Of a stretch of DNA of 64,000 nt, positions 22,460 through 35,200 are shown one piece after another. The position numbers and the translations under genes were made by a program. This DNA is from Closterium sp. NIES-65. Taxonomy: Eukaryota; Streptophyta; Zygnematophyceae; Desmidiales; Closteriaceae. A model generated the notes under the pieces. The model saw nothing but the letters and a program-made list of their open reading frames with translations, did not search any database and had not been told where the DNA came from. How positions within the stretch are numbered: position 1 is the first letter of the stretch; each line of letters starts with the position of its first letter. The stretch lies in NCBI GenBank assembly GCA_948144175.1, contig CANXME010001990.1, positions 558,001 to 622,000 of the forward strand, given 5' to 3'.

Positions 22460-23583
22460 CATCGTCGTGTTCCATCATGCTGCACTGCTCTCCTCTCCAC
22501 ACTTCTCTCCCAATAGCCTCAATCTCAACCCCCTGCCTCCACCGTTCCCCCATCCCGCATGCACGGGCACTGCTGGGGTATGATGCCTACATCATGCTTG
22601 CCAAAATAATCTTACAACAGCAGTGGGTTGGGCACTACCCATGCCGACCTTCTCATTGCATTTGAGTTGGAACCTTCGCATTGACGTGCCAAAGTCGGGT
22701 AATAGCTGGCTCTTATTCTGCTACTGGTACATCGTACCATACCACAGAATGCATATTGCAGAATGGTGGAACACAAGGTGGTACGGTTCAATTGATAGTT
22801 AAGACCAAATCATACAGTAAGTACAGCTCACTGAAAAACACTGACTAATAACTTTACTATAATAACGTATGTTACAAAGCCTTCCACCGAAGGGTGTGTG
22901 ACGCTGGCTGGTTTCCTCATTGGTTCTGTGGAAAAGGCAGCAGTGCCGGAGGGCATGATGCTAAGCATGGTGGGCCCGAGAATGGAGTGCTGCTACGCCC
23001 GCCTCACGCATCATCCCCTTGGCTGATGCACCTCAAAGCGCATCATCCCCTTGGCTGATGCACCTCAAAGCGCATCATCCCCTTGGCTGATGCACCTCAA
23101 AGCGCATCATCCCCTTGGCTGATGCACCTCAAAGCGCTGACCTCGGAAGGAAAGAGGGGAGGAACAGGATAGAAAGACACAAGAGGCATTGCATGTGGTG
23201 ACCCAACAGGGCAGGGAGGAGCGAGGTGCTAGGGAAACAAACTTGGCTGGTCGGATCAGAGCGCATGAAAGGCATCGCTCTCTGAAACAAGCTTGGCTGG
23301 TCGGATCAGAGCGCATGAAAGGCATCGCTCTCTGAAACAAAGCCCCCCTCCGGGAAAGCCAAAGGGAACCAAGAGGCGAAAGGTGGTTATGGAGGAACAA
23401 ATTTTGCTGCCCATTCAAGACTTGAGGTTACCGGCCAGGGCACACACACTTGAAAAGACGTGACGAGGATGCGAGGGAACGAACACGGCATCCACACTCT
23501 AGGAGGCTCGAGTCTCGGGCACTCATGTTTGGGTTTTACTCCCACACGGTGTCACTCGCACTGACTGATGAAGCGCCACTCAC
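22460..23583. other. Region between p44 and the secreted-protein gene; two local repeats
   Basis: No conserved coding sequence was recognised. It holds four copies of a 32-bp unit at 23008-23135 (starting GCATCATCCCCTTGG) and two copies of a 50-bp unit at 23234-23333. On the minus strand the segment near 23420-23450 could hold a further tiny exon of the cysteine-rich gene (CVCPG followed by a GTAAC donor), but I cannot support it firmly. Confidence 0.6.
23008..23135. repeat. Four tandem copies of a 32-bp unit
   Basis: The unit begins GCATCATCCCCTTGGCTGAT and is repeated without spacers, so it is a simple tandem array and not a CRISPR. Confidence 0.95.
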
Positions 23584-25080
23584 CACGGCACTGCATTGCA
23601 GCGGCGTCAAAGACTTGGGACGTGGGGCACACACACTCCTTCTTGCCGTCCACCAACGCGCACATGGCTGTCCCGCAGCGCTCGCAGCCTTCAGCACAAG
23701 TACAGGGCGTTTGTGGTGGCAGGAGGCGGGACAAACATGGGGAGGAGGAGAGAGAAGAATGATGCAACGAGGTGTGTGTTTCGCTCGCAGGAAGCATGGC
23801 CTCACAGTAACCAAGCAGTCAGTCATTTGAAACAGGGCGATAGTGTGCGTGCAATTGAGCACCCAATAGACCTTTGCAAGAGCACAGCAACGGATTGGTG
23901 TCTCACACCACCACAAACCAAACCAAACCGCACCAAACCACACCAAACCACAATGCACCGCACCATGCGACAACCTGTGGGATGTCACAGCTGTGAAGCA
24001 CGGTGCAGAGTGGTGCAGTCGACGAGACGTATGAACTGCCCCCTCACCATAATGGGCAAGCGTGTCATACCGTGCAAGTGAGTGCAATCTTACCCGTCCA
24101 GCATTTCATCGACGCTGGCAAGTCCTTGCCTGTCGCGAGGGTCCTGCGAGCAGCAGCAGCGAGGGGGGCACGGGAGCAGAAGCCGATCAGAAGGCCAGCA
24201 GCGGCGAGGGGGGCACGGGAGCAGAAGCCGATCATAAGGCCAGCAGCAGCGAGGGGGGCACGGGAGCAGAAGCCGATCAGAAGGCCAGCAGCAGCGAGGG
24301 GGGCACGGGAGCAGAAGCCGATCAGAAGGCCAGCAGCAGCGAGGGGGGCACGGGAGCAGAAGCCGATCAGAAGGCCAGCAGCAGCGAGGGGGGCACGGGA
24401 GCAGAAGCTGATCAGAAGGCCAGCAGCAGCGAGGGGGGCACGGGAGCAGAAGCCGATCAGAAGGCCAGCAGCAGCGAGGGGGGCACGGGAGCAGAAGCCG
24501 ATCAGAAGGCCAGCAGCAGCGAGGGGGGCACGGGAGCAGAAGCCGATCAGAAGGCCAGCAGCAGCGAGGGGGGCACGGGAGGCAGAGAAGGGATCAGACG
24601 TGCGACACGTGGAAGTAGGAGAGGTCCACACATCCGATTCAACTTTGCAAACGCCCGCAAAGAAAAGTTTCACCGTTGTGCGGCACATGGCACATGCGCG
24701 CTCACCAGTTGGTGAAGGACTTCGAGGTGATGGGCTGAGGGCGCTGGTACGTCACGTAAGAATCCCCCTTGCAGTCCGTGACGGGGTGGAAGGCGATGCT
24801 GCTGCACTTGAGATTTAGCTGGTTGACGTTCGCCACGTTGCCCCACTGGATGCTCGCGTTGATTGGGGTTAACGTGTCGTACCGCCACGCGACATTTTTG
24901 CACGGACTATTGTAGAAAAAAAAGCGAGCGGAGTCAGTCAATGCCTTCCCCTGGAATTTTATAATCGTGTCGTACTGCGTCGAGGCGCTAGTTTCCGCGA
25001 CGAGTGCGAGAGACACGAGGCCAGCAAGGACCGCGGCGAGGCCAGCTTGAAGGGCGGAACGCGGGCCGCCGTGCGCCATG
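23584..25080 (-). CDS. Secreted cysteine-rich protein of unknown function (partial model)
   Basis: Exon 1 is 25080-24716, exon 2 is 24143-24094, exon 3 is 23689-23584. Acceptor and donor phases agree at both joins (2 nt, then 1 nt carried). The protein starts MAHGGPRSALQAG with a hydrophobic segment (VLAGLVSLALVAETSAS), a typical signal peptide. A domain of about 95 residues follows with spaced cysteines (NSPCKNVAWRYDT, LNLKCSSIAFHPVTDCKGD). Exons 2-3 then add an EGF-like cluster (MKCWTGCERCGTAMC, KKECVCPTSQVFD). The 3' end is unresolved: a donor follows exon 3 but I could not identify the next exon with confidence. I do not recognise the family. Its secretion and disulfide pattern suggest an extracellular or cell-wall role (inference). 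Confidence 0.68.
24144..24595. repeat. 45-bp minisatellite in intron 1 of the cysteine-rich gene
   Basis: Ten copies of a 45-bp unit (starting GCAGAAGCCGATCAGAAGGC) with occasional single-base changes. It directly abuts the exon-2 acceptor on the minus strand. All frames stay open because 45 is divisible by three, which explains the long spurious ORFs. Confidence 0.95.
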
Positions 25081-25280
25081 GCGACGAGAGACGGGGTGGT
25101 TGGCGAGAGGAAGGTGAGGCTGCGCTGTCGGAAAGTGAAGGGATAAGTGAGGGAAAAGGGAGGAGGGAAGCTCGTGTGGAATGGCGAGACATGGTGAACG
25201 CTGGGTAGAGGGCATTTATGTAGTGGGAATGCGGCTGGCGCGGCGACGATGCTAACCAAGGAGGGACGAGAATGGGAGGG

Positions 25281-26117
25281 CACGACCCCACGGCGGATTT
25301 ATTAACGGACAATGATGATTGGACGAAGCCGCTTCTTGCGGGTACTACCCAATGCTACTCGGCTATTGGGCGACTACTATGCGGTGGACTAGGATGGAGG
25401 GAGAAGCATAATGCGGAAAATAATTCGAAAAGCCCTGACTTCAAGAGAGGTTTTGCACGGTATATTAGCGTTGTACACTGTTGCAGTCTGTTATAGTAGG
25501 TTTCGGAGGCGGTGGCGTTGGTCATCGCACCCTTGACAGCAGGAACTGGGGGGGGGGAACGCTTGACCGTGATCGCGCTACTGGGTGGTTGGCGAGTTGA
25601 CATATCTGTAACAGAAACAAGTGTATCCAAATCCAATACACTGGGCATCTAAGGATTGTGATGTATGCATGAAGAGACCATTTACCGGTATAAGATGGGG
25701 AAAAAAAAACTCGCAATCTAAGCTCTTGTTAGAAACATTTCCTTTTTATAAATCAGATCTCTTCCTACTTGCCTGCCACAATCCTAATGCTCGTCCTCAT
25801 CCCCCCTAGTAGCGGGCCATACGGCATTTGTGCAAGCAACATGCGTATACATTCCAAGAGAAGCTGAAGTGGTATTTCCATACTCGAGAGTCTGATGCGT
25901 CACAGAGCAGCCCATTACATAGAGAACGAGGAAATACGACTTGACTTCTGGAGCTTGGCCTTGCAAGCATATTTACGGTCACTGTCATACCACACCGTGC
26001 CACCACATGTTGTAGGAAGCATACTCCTGTGTAATGCTGCGTGAGCAAAAGGACCAGCTCTGTTCTGTTGCCTTGTCAGCAAAATTCTATTATGGTCGTG
26101 TAAGGTCATGAAAGAAC
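25281..26117. other. Intergenic region, no gene recognised
   Basis: AT-richer sequence between the divergent end of the cysteine-rich gene and the 3' end of the ULP2-like gene. It includes a run of nine or ten G at about 25548-25557 and a run of eight A at about 25703-25710. No conserved coding signal was seen on either strand. Confidence 0.55.
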
Positions 26118-26200
26118 TCCATCTCTCTCTCCCACTCTCCCAATGTCTCTCACTCTCTCTCTCTCACTCACTCTCTCTGTCACTCTCTCGCTCCAGCAGG
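26118..26200. repeat. CT-rich microsatellite at the ULP2-like 3' end
   Basis: Imperfect (CT)n/(CA)n-like run. It overlaps the last codons on the minus strand (ERESDRESE). Confidence 0.85.
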
Positions 26201-29200
26201 TCGTCCAGCCGCTTCCTCACATCCTCGCCCATTTCTCGCCGCCTCTCTGCCAGCCGCTGCTGCTTCTGCTCGTCCCTCTTGCTCACCCGTGACGACCGCC
26301 GCGGCTCCGACGTAGCAGCAGTGGGGTGAGGGCGATGCGCGGGGTGAGAAGAGAGAGGAGGGTGCAAGGGGTGAGGGGGGTGAGAGGGGTGATCACTGGG
26401 TACATGTGACTGTACAGGGTGTGACACGTGCACAGGCGCAGGTGATTGAAGGGAGAGCGACTGCATGCCAAAGGATACAAGCGAAGGGGACTGAAATTCA
26501 CGAGGTGACAAGAGCAGCTGCGACCCTCCCTGTGAGCGCACTCGCTTTCCCTTTTCCTGCATCTCCCTCAGCTCCCTCTCCCTCAACTGCTGCTGCTGTA
26601 ACTGTTGCACCTTTCTCCGCCTGGCAATACCTCCCGCTGCCATGCCTTTGCCCTGCTTCTCACGTCTCCACCTCTCCTTTGGACTTGTCACATGCCTCCC
26701 TTCCTCCCTGCCGCTCCTACCCTCTGCCTCCCTCCCTTCCACCACCCTACACCTCCTGTCGTCCCCCACTCTCCGTTCATCCCTCGAAGATTCGGAGTCA
26801 GAGCTGCAGCTGCTGCCGTGCTCTCCTCTGCTCTCTTGGCTCGCCACTGCCTCCTCACTCTCCTCACGCTCCCCACGCCCCGCGCGCCCATCACTACTAC
26901 TACTACTGCTGCTGAGGGTAATCGCATGTGTGCTTGCCACCTCCACCACATCTCCACTTGTCTTCGCCTCCCCTTCTCCCCGCCCCTCCTCCCCTTCTCC
27001 CCGCCCCTCCTCTCCTCCCCGTCCTTCCTCCCCTCCCTGCGCCTCCTCCCCTTGGCACACGGCCTGCCTTGCCCCATGTGCCCCTGCCTGCATGCGCTGC
27101 ACGGATGCCCGTTCAGCATGGTGGCATTTCCGCTGCTCCATCGCCCTCACCTCCCTGTGCTTCGCCTGCCCATTGTAAGCCCCACTCTGAACCACAAACG
27201 TGCTCTCCTTGCCACCCTCCACCCACCCTCTTTTCACTCCTCTCATCCCTTTCTTCTCTCCCTTCTCTCCCTCCTTTCTTTGCCCTCCCTCTTCTCCCTC
27301 CTCTCGCTCCTCTCCCTCCTCTCCCTTCTCACCCTCCTCTTGCTCTTCTCCCTCGTCTCCCTCCTCTCTCTCCTCTCCCATCTCCTCCTCGCTCTCCTCT
27401 TCCCTCCACTCATCCCGTCCCCCCAGCTCCTCATCATCCTCTGCTTCTTCCTCCTCCTCTTGGGCACTTTCCCCTCTCTCCCCTTTCTCTGACACCACTT
27501 CTTTAACCTCCTCCTCTTCCTCACCCTCTCTCACTTCACCTTCCTCGTCCTCCGATTCCTCCCCCACACTCGTTCCACTCACCCCATCCACCACACCCAC
27601 ATCACACCCCCCCTCTCCTGCGCCCATGCAACCTACTCCCTTCCCAAGCTGCCCGGCCAAGCGAGTCGGCGCCCCCTTCCTCTCTGCTGCATCCACCCCC
27701 CTCACTATGGCCCCCGCATCCGCCCTCTCCCACTCTCCACCCTTCCATCCCTGCCCCTGCCCTGTTATTCCCTCAACCTCCTTTCCCTCTTCCTCCACTT
27801 CTATCTCATCCTCCCCTTCTTCATAAAAAATCTCAGCACCTGTCCCCTCCCTCACTCCATCCTCCCTCCTCCCCTTGCAGCCCACCACATCGCAATCCTC
27901 ATCTAACTCCTTCCCAGCAGTGCGCCCACCCATCCCCCCACTCATACCCACGCCAACTATTTCCACGTCTTCATCGCCCTCCTGCATTCTACCCCGCCTC
28001 CTTGCTCGTCCTCCTGCCCGCCCCACTCCCTTCGGAACCTCAATCCTTCCTCCCTTACGCCTTGCCTCTCTGCTGCCCTTCCCATCCTCCCCATCGTGCC
28101 CCTCTTTCCTCACGAATCTTGTTCCCCTAGGTTCCCCCCGTGCCCTAGGTACCCCTTCACCTCCCTTAGGTACCTTAGCTGGCTCAGTTGCCCCTGGCGC
28201 CCCAGGTGCTTCAGGTACTTCAGGTGCCCCAGGTGCTTCAGGTGCTTCAGGTGGCCCCAGGTGCTTCAGGTGCTTCAGGTGCCCCAGGTGCTTCGAATGG
28301 CCCTTGGCGCCTCCCTCGATCTTCGGCCCCCTCTACCCTCTTCTGTGTGTGGGTGGGTGTGTGGGTGGGTGTGTGGGTGGGTGCACTCGCAACCCCTTTC
28401 TGCAGTGAGGACAGCAGCCCAGTCGCAGAGTCCAAGCCACTGCGCAAGTCCAGATCGCCCCACATGTCCCTCGCACCCTGCCGGTCCCTACCACCGACCC
28501 CCTTCCGCTTCCCCCTCCGCTCCTCCCTCCCCCTCTCCTTCCCCTCCTCCTTCCCTACCACCTTCCCTTTCTCCTTCCCCGCCTTCTCCTCCTGCTCTTC
28601 TTCCTCCTCCTCCTGCTCCTTCCCCTCCTCTTTCTCCTGCTCCTCCTCATTTCCCTCCTCCTGCTCCTCCTCTTCCTCCTGCTCCTCCTCCTCCTTCCCC
28701 TCCTCCTGCTCCTCCCACTCCTCCTCCGCCTGCTCCTCAGGAGAGTCACTGATGCAAACTACAGACGCATCATCCCACTTACCGCCCTCACTGCTCCCAC
28801 ACACCCCTCCACCCCCTCGCCCGCCCTCACTTTCCCCATCACCCTCTTCCCCTCCCTCTCCCCCCTCCACCCCATCGCCCTTATCAGCTGCACTATGTGC
28901 CAGCCGTGAGTCAGTGCCGCAAGCTGCACCTGCCATACCCTCCTCCTCTTCCCTCTTTTCTCCCTCCTCTTCCCTCTTTTCTCTCTCCTCTTCCCGTTGC
29001 TTCTTTCCCTCTGGTTCCTCTTCCTCCCTTCCTGCTTCATCTGCCTCTTGATTAATCTTCAACCGTTTCCCTTTTCTCCTTCTTTCTCTCGTCCCTTCTT
29101 TTGTCCCTTCTCTCGCCCCTTCTGTCGTCCCTTCTCTTGTCCCTTCTCTCGTCCTTTCTCTTGTCCCTTCTCTCCTCCCTTCTCTCCTCCCTTCTCTCCT

Positions 29201-32200
29201 CCCTTCTCTCATCCCTTCTTTCATCCCTTCTCTCCTACCTCCCCGTCTGACGGTAGCAGCAGCTTCAGCATTGCTACTTGCTCCCTTTGCTGCGGCCGCA
29301 CCTGTAGCGGCACCTGAAGCGGTGCCTGAATCAGCATGCTGCTGATCCCTACCACCAATCCCCTTTGCCTTCGCCCCCTTCCCCTCCTCCTCCTCCTCCT
29401 CCTCCTCCTCCTCCTCTTCCTCCTCCTCCTCCTCCTCCTCCTCCTCCTCCTCCTCCTCCTCCTCCTCCTCCTCCTCCTCCTCCTCCTCCTCCTCCTCCTC
29501 CTCCTCCTCCTCCTCCTCCAACTCCCCCCCCTCCTTCTCCTCGTCCTCCTCCTCCTCCTCCTCCAACTCCCCCCCCTCCTTCTCCTCGTCCTCCTCCTCC
29601 TCTTGACCCCTCCCCTCCTCTTGCTCCCCCTCTCCCTCCTCTTCCTCCTCCTCTCCCTCCTCCTCTCCCTCTCCCCCCTCCTCGTCCGCCTGCTCCTCAG
29701 GAGAGTCGCTGATGCAAACCACAGACGCATCATCCCACTTACCGCCCTCACTGCTCCCACACACCCCTCCACCCCCTTGCCCGCCCTTACTTTCCCCATC
29801 ACCCTCTTCCCCTCCCTCTCCCCCATCGTCCTTATCAGCTCCACCTAGCGGCGAGTCACTGTTGCAAACTGCACCTGCTACACCCTCCTCCTCTTCCCTC
29901 TGTTCTCTCTCCTCTTCCCATTGCTTCTTTCCCTCGGGTTCCTCTTCCTCCCTTCCTGCTTCATCTGCCCCTTGATCAATCTTCAACCGTTTTCCTTCTC
30001 TCCTACCTCTTGCCCCTTCTCTCGTCCCGTCTCTCATCTCTTCTCCTGCTCTGTCTCCCCTCTCTTCTTTCCTCTCTTCTCTCATCTCTTCTCTCGTCCC
30101 TTCTCCCCTTTGTTCTCTTGTCCGTTCTCTCATCCCTTCTCTTATCCGTTCTCTCGTCACTGCTTCGGCATTGCCACTTGCTCCTTTTGCTGCGGCTGCA
30201 CCTGAAGCAGCACCTGTAGCAGCACCTGTAGCAGCACCTATAGCAGCATGTCTTATTGCATCCATGGGTGCATCCGGGGCAACAAGCCTAATCACTTCGA
30301 CCGTTGCGTCTCTAAAGGCATGCCTAACACCAGCTGCTGCAGCTGCAGCTGTAGCAGCAACCTGCGAGCCCTCAGCAGCACTCGTGGCAGCCACACCACC
30401 GCCACATGCCTTGCCACCCCGACCATGCTTCCTTGCTACAGCAACACGACCGTTGCTAGCAGCAGCGTGCTCGCCCCCCAGCCCACCACGCCGCGTGTAA
30501 GCAATAGCACCGGTGCTACCAGCAATCACACCGCTGCCACCACACGCCTTGCTAGCAGCAGCACCGTTACCACCTTTGCCATCGTCACTAGCAGCCGCAG
30601 CAGTAGCAACCACACCAGCACCACCACATGCCTTCCCACCCTCACCAGGCTTCCTTGCTACAGCAGCATGTTCGTCCCCCAGCCCGCCACGCCGCTTGTA
30701 AGCAGTAACACCGGTGCCACCACACGCCTTGCTAGCAGCAAAGCCATTACCACCATTGCCATCGTCAGCAGCAGCAGTGGCAGCCGAAGCAGCGGCAACA
30801 GGAGGAGGCGGAGGAGGAAGAGCAGCAGCAGCGTCATCATCATCGTCGGGTGAATCACTCATCAACACATAACGTGCCAGCTCATGCCCTTCACGTGCCA
30901 GCTCATGCCCTTCACGTGCCAGCACATGCCCTTCACATGCCAGCTCATGCTCCCCACATGCCACCTCATGCCCTGCATTAACTCGAACCTTAGACAACTC
31001 CTTACATCTGCCGCTTTCTCCCTGCGCCTCGCCTGTCACTTGCTGTCCTCCCTCCTCCCCCATCTCCTCCTCTCTGCTGTGTCCCCTTGGGACCCGCTCC
31101 TGCTCGCCATCCCTCAACCCCACCTCTTCCATACGCCCCTCCTCCTTCACTTCCTCCCCTTCTCCACATACATCTCGTACGCTCCTCCCCACTTCCTTCA
31201 CTTCTCTTTCCTCTACAATGCCCACCTCTTCCACCTCTGCGTTACTCACTTCCTTCACACACCTCATCTGTTTGCCCCCCTTCCCCTCCTCCATCTTCTC
31301 TCCCATTCGAACCCCTTCCACCTTCCTCCTTCCCTCCCCCCACTGACCGTCGCCTCTCCTCCCTGCCTCCCCCTCACTTCTCAAGTTCCCTTTCTCTTCC
31401 ACTGCCGCCTCCTTTTCCGTCCTCCCCGCCTTCCTCTGACTCTTCTCCTCCATCCCCTCTTCATTCTTCTCTTCTTTCTGTTTCACCATCCTCTCCCCTC
31501 CCTTCCCTCCTTTCTCCTCCTCCCCTCCCTTTCTTCCTTTCTCCTGCTCCCCTCCCTTCCCTCCTTCCTCCTCCTCCTCTCCCTTCCCTCCTTTAGTCTC
31601 TATTCGTCCCTTTCCCCTATTCTCCTCCTCCCCTCCCTTCCCTCCTTTCTCCACCTCCCGTCCTTTCCCTCCTTCTCCCTCCTCCCCTCCCTTTCCTCCT
31701 TTTCCCTCCTCCCCTCCCTTCCCTCCTATTTCCTCCACTCCTCCCTTCCCTCCTTTCTCCACCTCTCCTCCCTTCCCTCCTCTCCCCTCCTCCAATGCCT
31801 CCTCCAATTCCTCCGCCATAGCCTCCTCCATATCAACCTCATCCAGCAAGTCAGACAACCAGCTCCGAGAAACATGTCCTCTATGCCCATCCCTCTCTTC
31901 TTTCCCACCCCCATCCGCCCACCCCTTGCCGCCATTCCCCGCGGGTCCCACCCGGCCCCTCTTCCCCACTGCCGCTGTCACCTCCACCACATCCCCCTCC
32001 TCCCTCTCCTCCTCCTTCCCGCCCTCCTCTAACACAGTGTGCAGGAGCCTCTCCCTCTTCCCACCAACCCTGCTCTGCTTCAAAGGGCCTCCGTTGTCAG
32101 GCAGCGCAATGACCGACGGGTTTCCTTCCTGGCTCGACATGATGGCATGCAAGCTGCGACTTCGAGTCACGCGCCTATTCTGCTCCTGCTGCTGCTCCTG

Positions 32201-35200
32201 GCCCTTATCGTGTGTTCCCTTTTTCTGCCCCTCTGCCCGTCCTGCCACACTCCCATCCGCACCCTCCCCTCTCCCCCCTTCTCCCTCCACACTGCGGATC
32301 TCCTTCGCCAACAGCCCTACCATCCCTCCCACTCGACCCACCCCAAGCCCCCTCCCCTCGTTGTCCCTTCCTTCCCTCTCCCCCTCCTCCTTCTCCTCCT
32401 CCCTTCCATCCCTTTGCATCTCCCTCCCCTCCTCCCTCCCACCCTGCTTCTCCCGCCCCACCACAGCCTCCTCTCGTTGCGGTTCGCGCCCCACCAGCTC
32501 CCCCAGCCCGGCTCGCAGCAGCACCGTGCGCCGGATGGCGGCCCGCATGGGCTTCGCTGAGTCGGGCGTCAGCCAGGGGAAGGACAGCTGGGTGGGAGGA
32601 GGGAGGGGGGGAGGTGTAAGGGAGGGGAACGAAGGAGAATAGAGAACGGAGAAACAAAGAGAGGAGGAGAGGGGGAAGAACGTGAAACAGCAGCCGCAGC
32701 AGCGATGCTCATCCTAGGCATGTGCAACAAGAAAAGTAAAAAACTCGCCTTGTTTTTGTTACTCGTTTCGGGCGGGTAACGAGTCGGTAGTTTCAAAGAT
32801 TTTACTTGCACGAGTCGAGGCGAGTTACGAGTAATACATCCACTGGAAAATAAAAAAATGAATTTTGAAATTGCGGGTAAAAAATGGCACGACTTGCAAG
32901 TGACACATCTGCGCTCTCAAAACTCATTGTCTGCAAGCACATTAACAGGGTGCAGAAAGTGTTGCTAAGAAATGGCCCCACCATTGCTTGGGCGAAGCCG
33001 ACTTCGCGATCGGGTGCGCGGGAGGTACAGTCGGCTGCTGTCAGTGGTCAACGCCAACTTTGGAGAGGAAGTCGACAGACTTGGTCGACTTCCGCCGCAC
33101 CACTGTGAAGCCGCCGATAAGGTGATTCGTCTAGGATGGTTGACGAGGATGTTCGTCGGCCTGAGGGCACCGACCTGAGGGCACCGTCCTGAGGACGCCG
33201 GGGAGACATTACCTGGTTGACGTGGTGACTGGGTCGACGAAGCTCTGCGAGAGTGCGCAGACGTCGCCCAGGACTTTTTGGCAAGTCGACCTGCAGGCCG
33301 GTATCCCGAGGTCGACGCGGCACAACTGGCGCAACGTCAGCACGTGGCGGACTTGGCACATGACATGCTTAACCGTCGATCTGCACCTGCGAAGTGGGTT
33401 CGCGCATGTGCGCTATTGCCACCTGGCAAGCCGCTGTGCAGCGCTGGCAGGTTGCCGACTTGCACCATTGGCAAGCCGCCTCCCATCTGTGCTGGCATGG
33501 TGTCGTCTTGCAGTGCTGGCAGGCCGCCCCTGTGCTGCGCTGGAGGTCGACCTGCCTTGCTAGGTCCCTGATGTAGTCATTGTTGCCACTGTCTTTTGCA
33601 TCATTGTTCTCAAATTTTCTAGTGAAACTCCTACCAATTTACCCTGTGAACACGCAAGTGCTAGAGAACAGCTAGAGAAAGCACCTGTGTCTTCCCACGT
33701 AGTCCAACTCCCGGTGTAAAGTGACTCTCTGCAGAAAGCACATCATGCGCACTCACCACTTGCTTGCACTGGTCGCAGGCAGGCGCGCAACAGACTGTGA
33801 GTGGCATGTGGGAGAGCAGCTCCTGTGCGTAGAGCAATAGGAAAACCCCGCAGTCACTCAGATTCGGCTGTTGGGGGACCTGTGCATGGGAAGGGAAAGC
33901 AATAAGGAGAGGCAAAACGCGCACAAATCAATTGATAGACATGAGTGAATTACGAACTCGAACCCGTTTAAGCTTCCTTTTTCAAGGTTTGAGTCGAACC
34001 TTCAGCACTTCGATAAGACTAGGGGGCAAATAAGTAACAAAAGGTCCAGACCCGGACCACTACACTACATGCTTACGTAACAATAGAATTTCTAGTCAGC
34101 CCACTGCACTTCGGATTTTTGCTCCTACCTGCCAGTGTAGCGCTGTGAGGTGAAATACTTGTGCTGCTTCTTTAGAGCTTCGTATCTGCTTAGTGACAAG
34201 GTAGGAAGGACAAGGTACAATTTGGAAAAAGTCTCCTGGCATTACCTTGGGGCGAAACACAGGCAGGCGGATGAAGGCTTTTCTCAGCGCTGGTGTGACA
34301 AGCACCTTGTGGCGCACGAGGTACTCCTCCTGTAGGTACCTGGTGGTGGCGATGGGTATGGGTGGCATGCATGGTGTGGTGGAGTGGCATGGTTAGGGCA
34401 GTGCAGGGAATGAGAGGAATGAGTCAAGTCACCTCTGCTCATTGCCTATCAGTGCACAAAGCCATGCACGCACCCACTATAACTAGGCATGATCATTAGG
34501 CCCGACCCGACCCGACCCGACCCGGCCCGACCCGACTTGGGCGGGCCAGCCGGGTTCCGGGTCGGGTCGGGTTGGGTCGGAACTTCAAAAAATCCTGGCC
34601 CGACCCGGGTATCGGGTGCCGGGTCAGGCGTGACCCGCCCCCGGGTCGGGTCAGGTAGGGGCCGGGTCGGGTCAGGTCGGGCCAGGACCCCATATGCAGG
34701 GTAAGAGGTTTTCCTTACTACTGTGCGGTGTTGCACTGATTGAATATTTGTGTAATATTATTATATGAACGTCCTCCATTTTGTAACTAGACTATGGGGG
34801 GTCGCGTCACTATCGATGCGGGCCTGGTAGGCGCGCAGGGGGCGATTAGAACGCGGGACCAGAGTTTAGTCGCTTGTGAGAGCTAAGAATAACTATTTCT
34901 ATAGAATCGAATATCTCTGCCTGGTCGCGCTAGGTTAAAAAGACCCTTACGCCAACATGGAAACACTAGTAATAGTGTTCCTTAACATGGGCGCGGGTTT
35001 AGAGAGTAGTAGAGCTTGAGAACGATTGCTTGCTAGCTGCCTAGGTATTGCAGATCGAAGTCAATGTCGAGGGAACAAACAAACCCTAGACATTGACTTC
35101 GCGATCTGCTTAAGTGCAAATTGTCGAGGGAGGAAAAGTCGGGTCGGGCCAAATACTCGACCCGACTTAGGGCGCGGTACCCGAAACCGGGTCGGGTACG

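Noticed and set aside
23008..23135. Regularly repeated 32-bp units resembling a CRISPR array
   Set aside because: The repeats are contiguous with no unique spacers, and the window is eukaryotic; it is a simple tandem repeat. The same applies to 22305-22451 and 24144-24595.
26605..27506. Long plus-strand ORFs rich in Ser/Pro/Leu opposite the ULP2-like tail
   Set aside because: They are reverse-strand shadows of GAG-rich codons. The minus frame connects to the protease core and carries the SIM-like motifs.
32715..32860. Second hAT-like element starting TAGGCATG in ULP2-like intron 6
   Set aside because: No matching inverted right end and no 8-bp duplication could be found, so it is not called an element.
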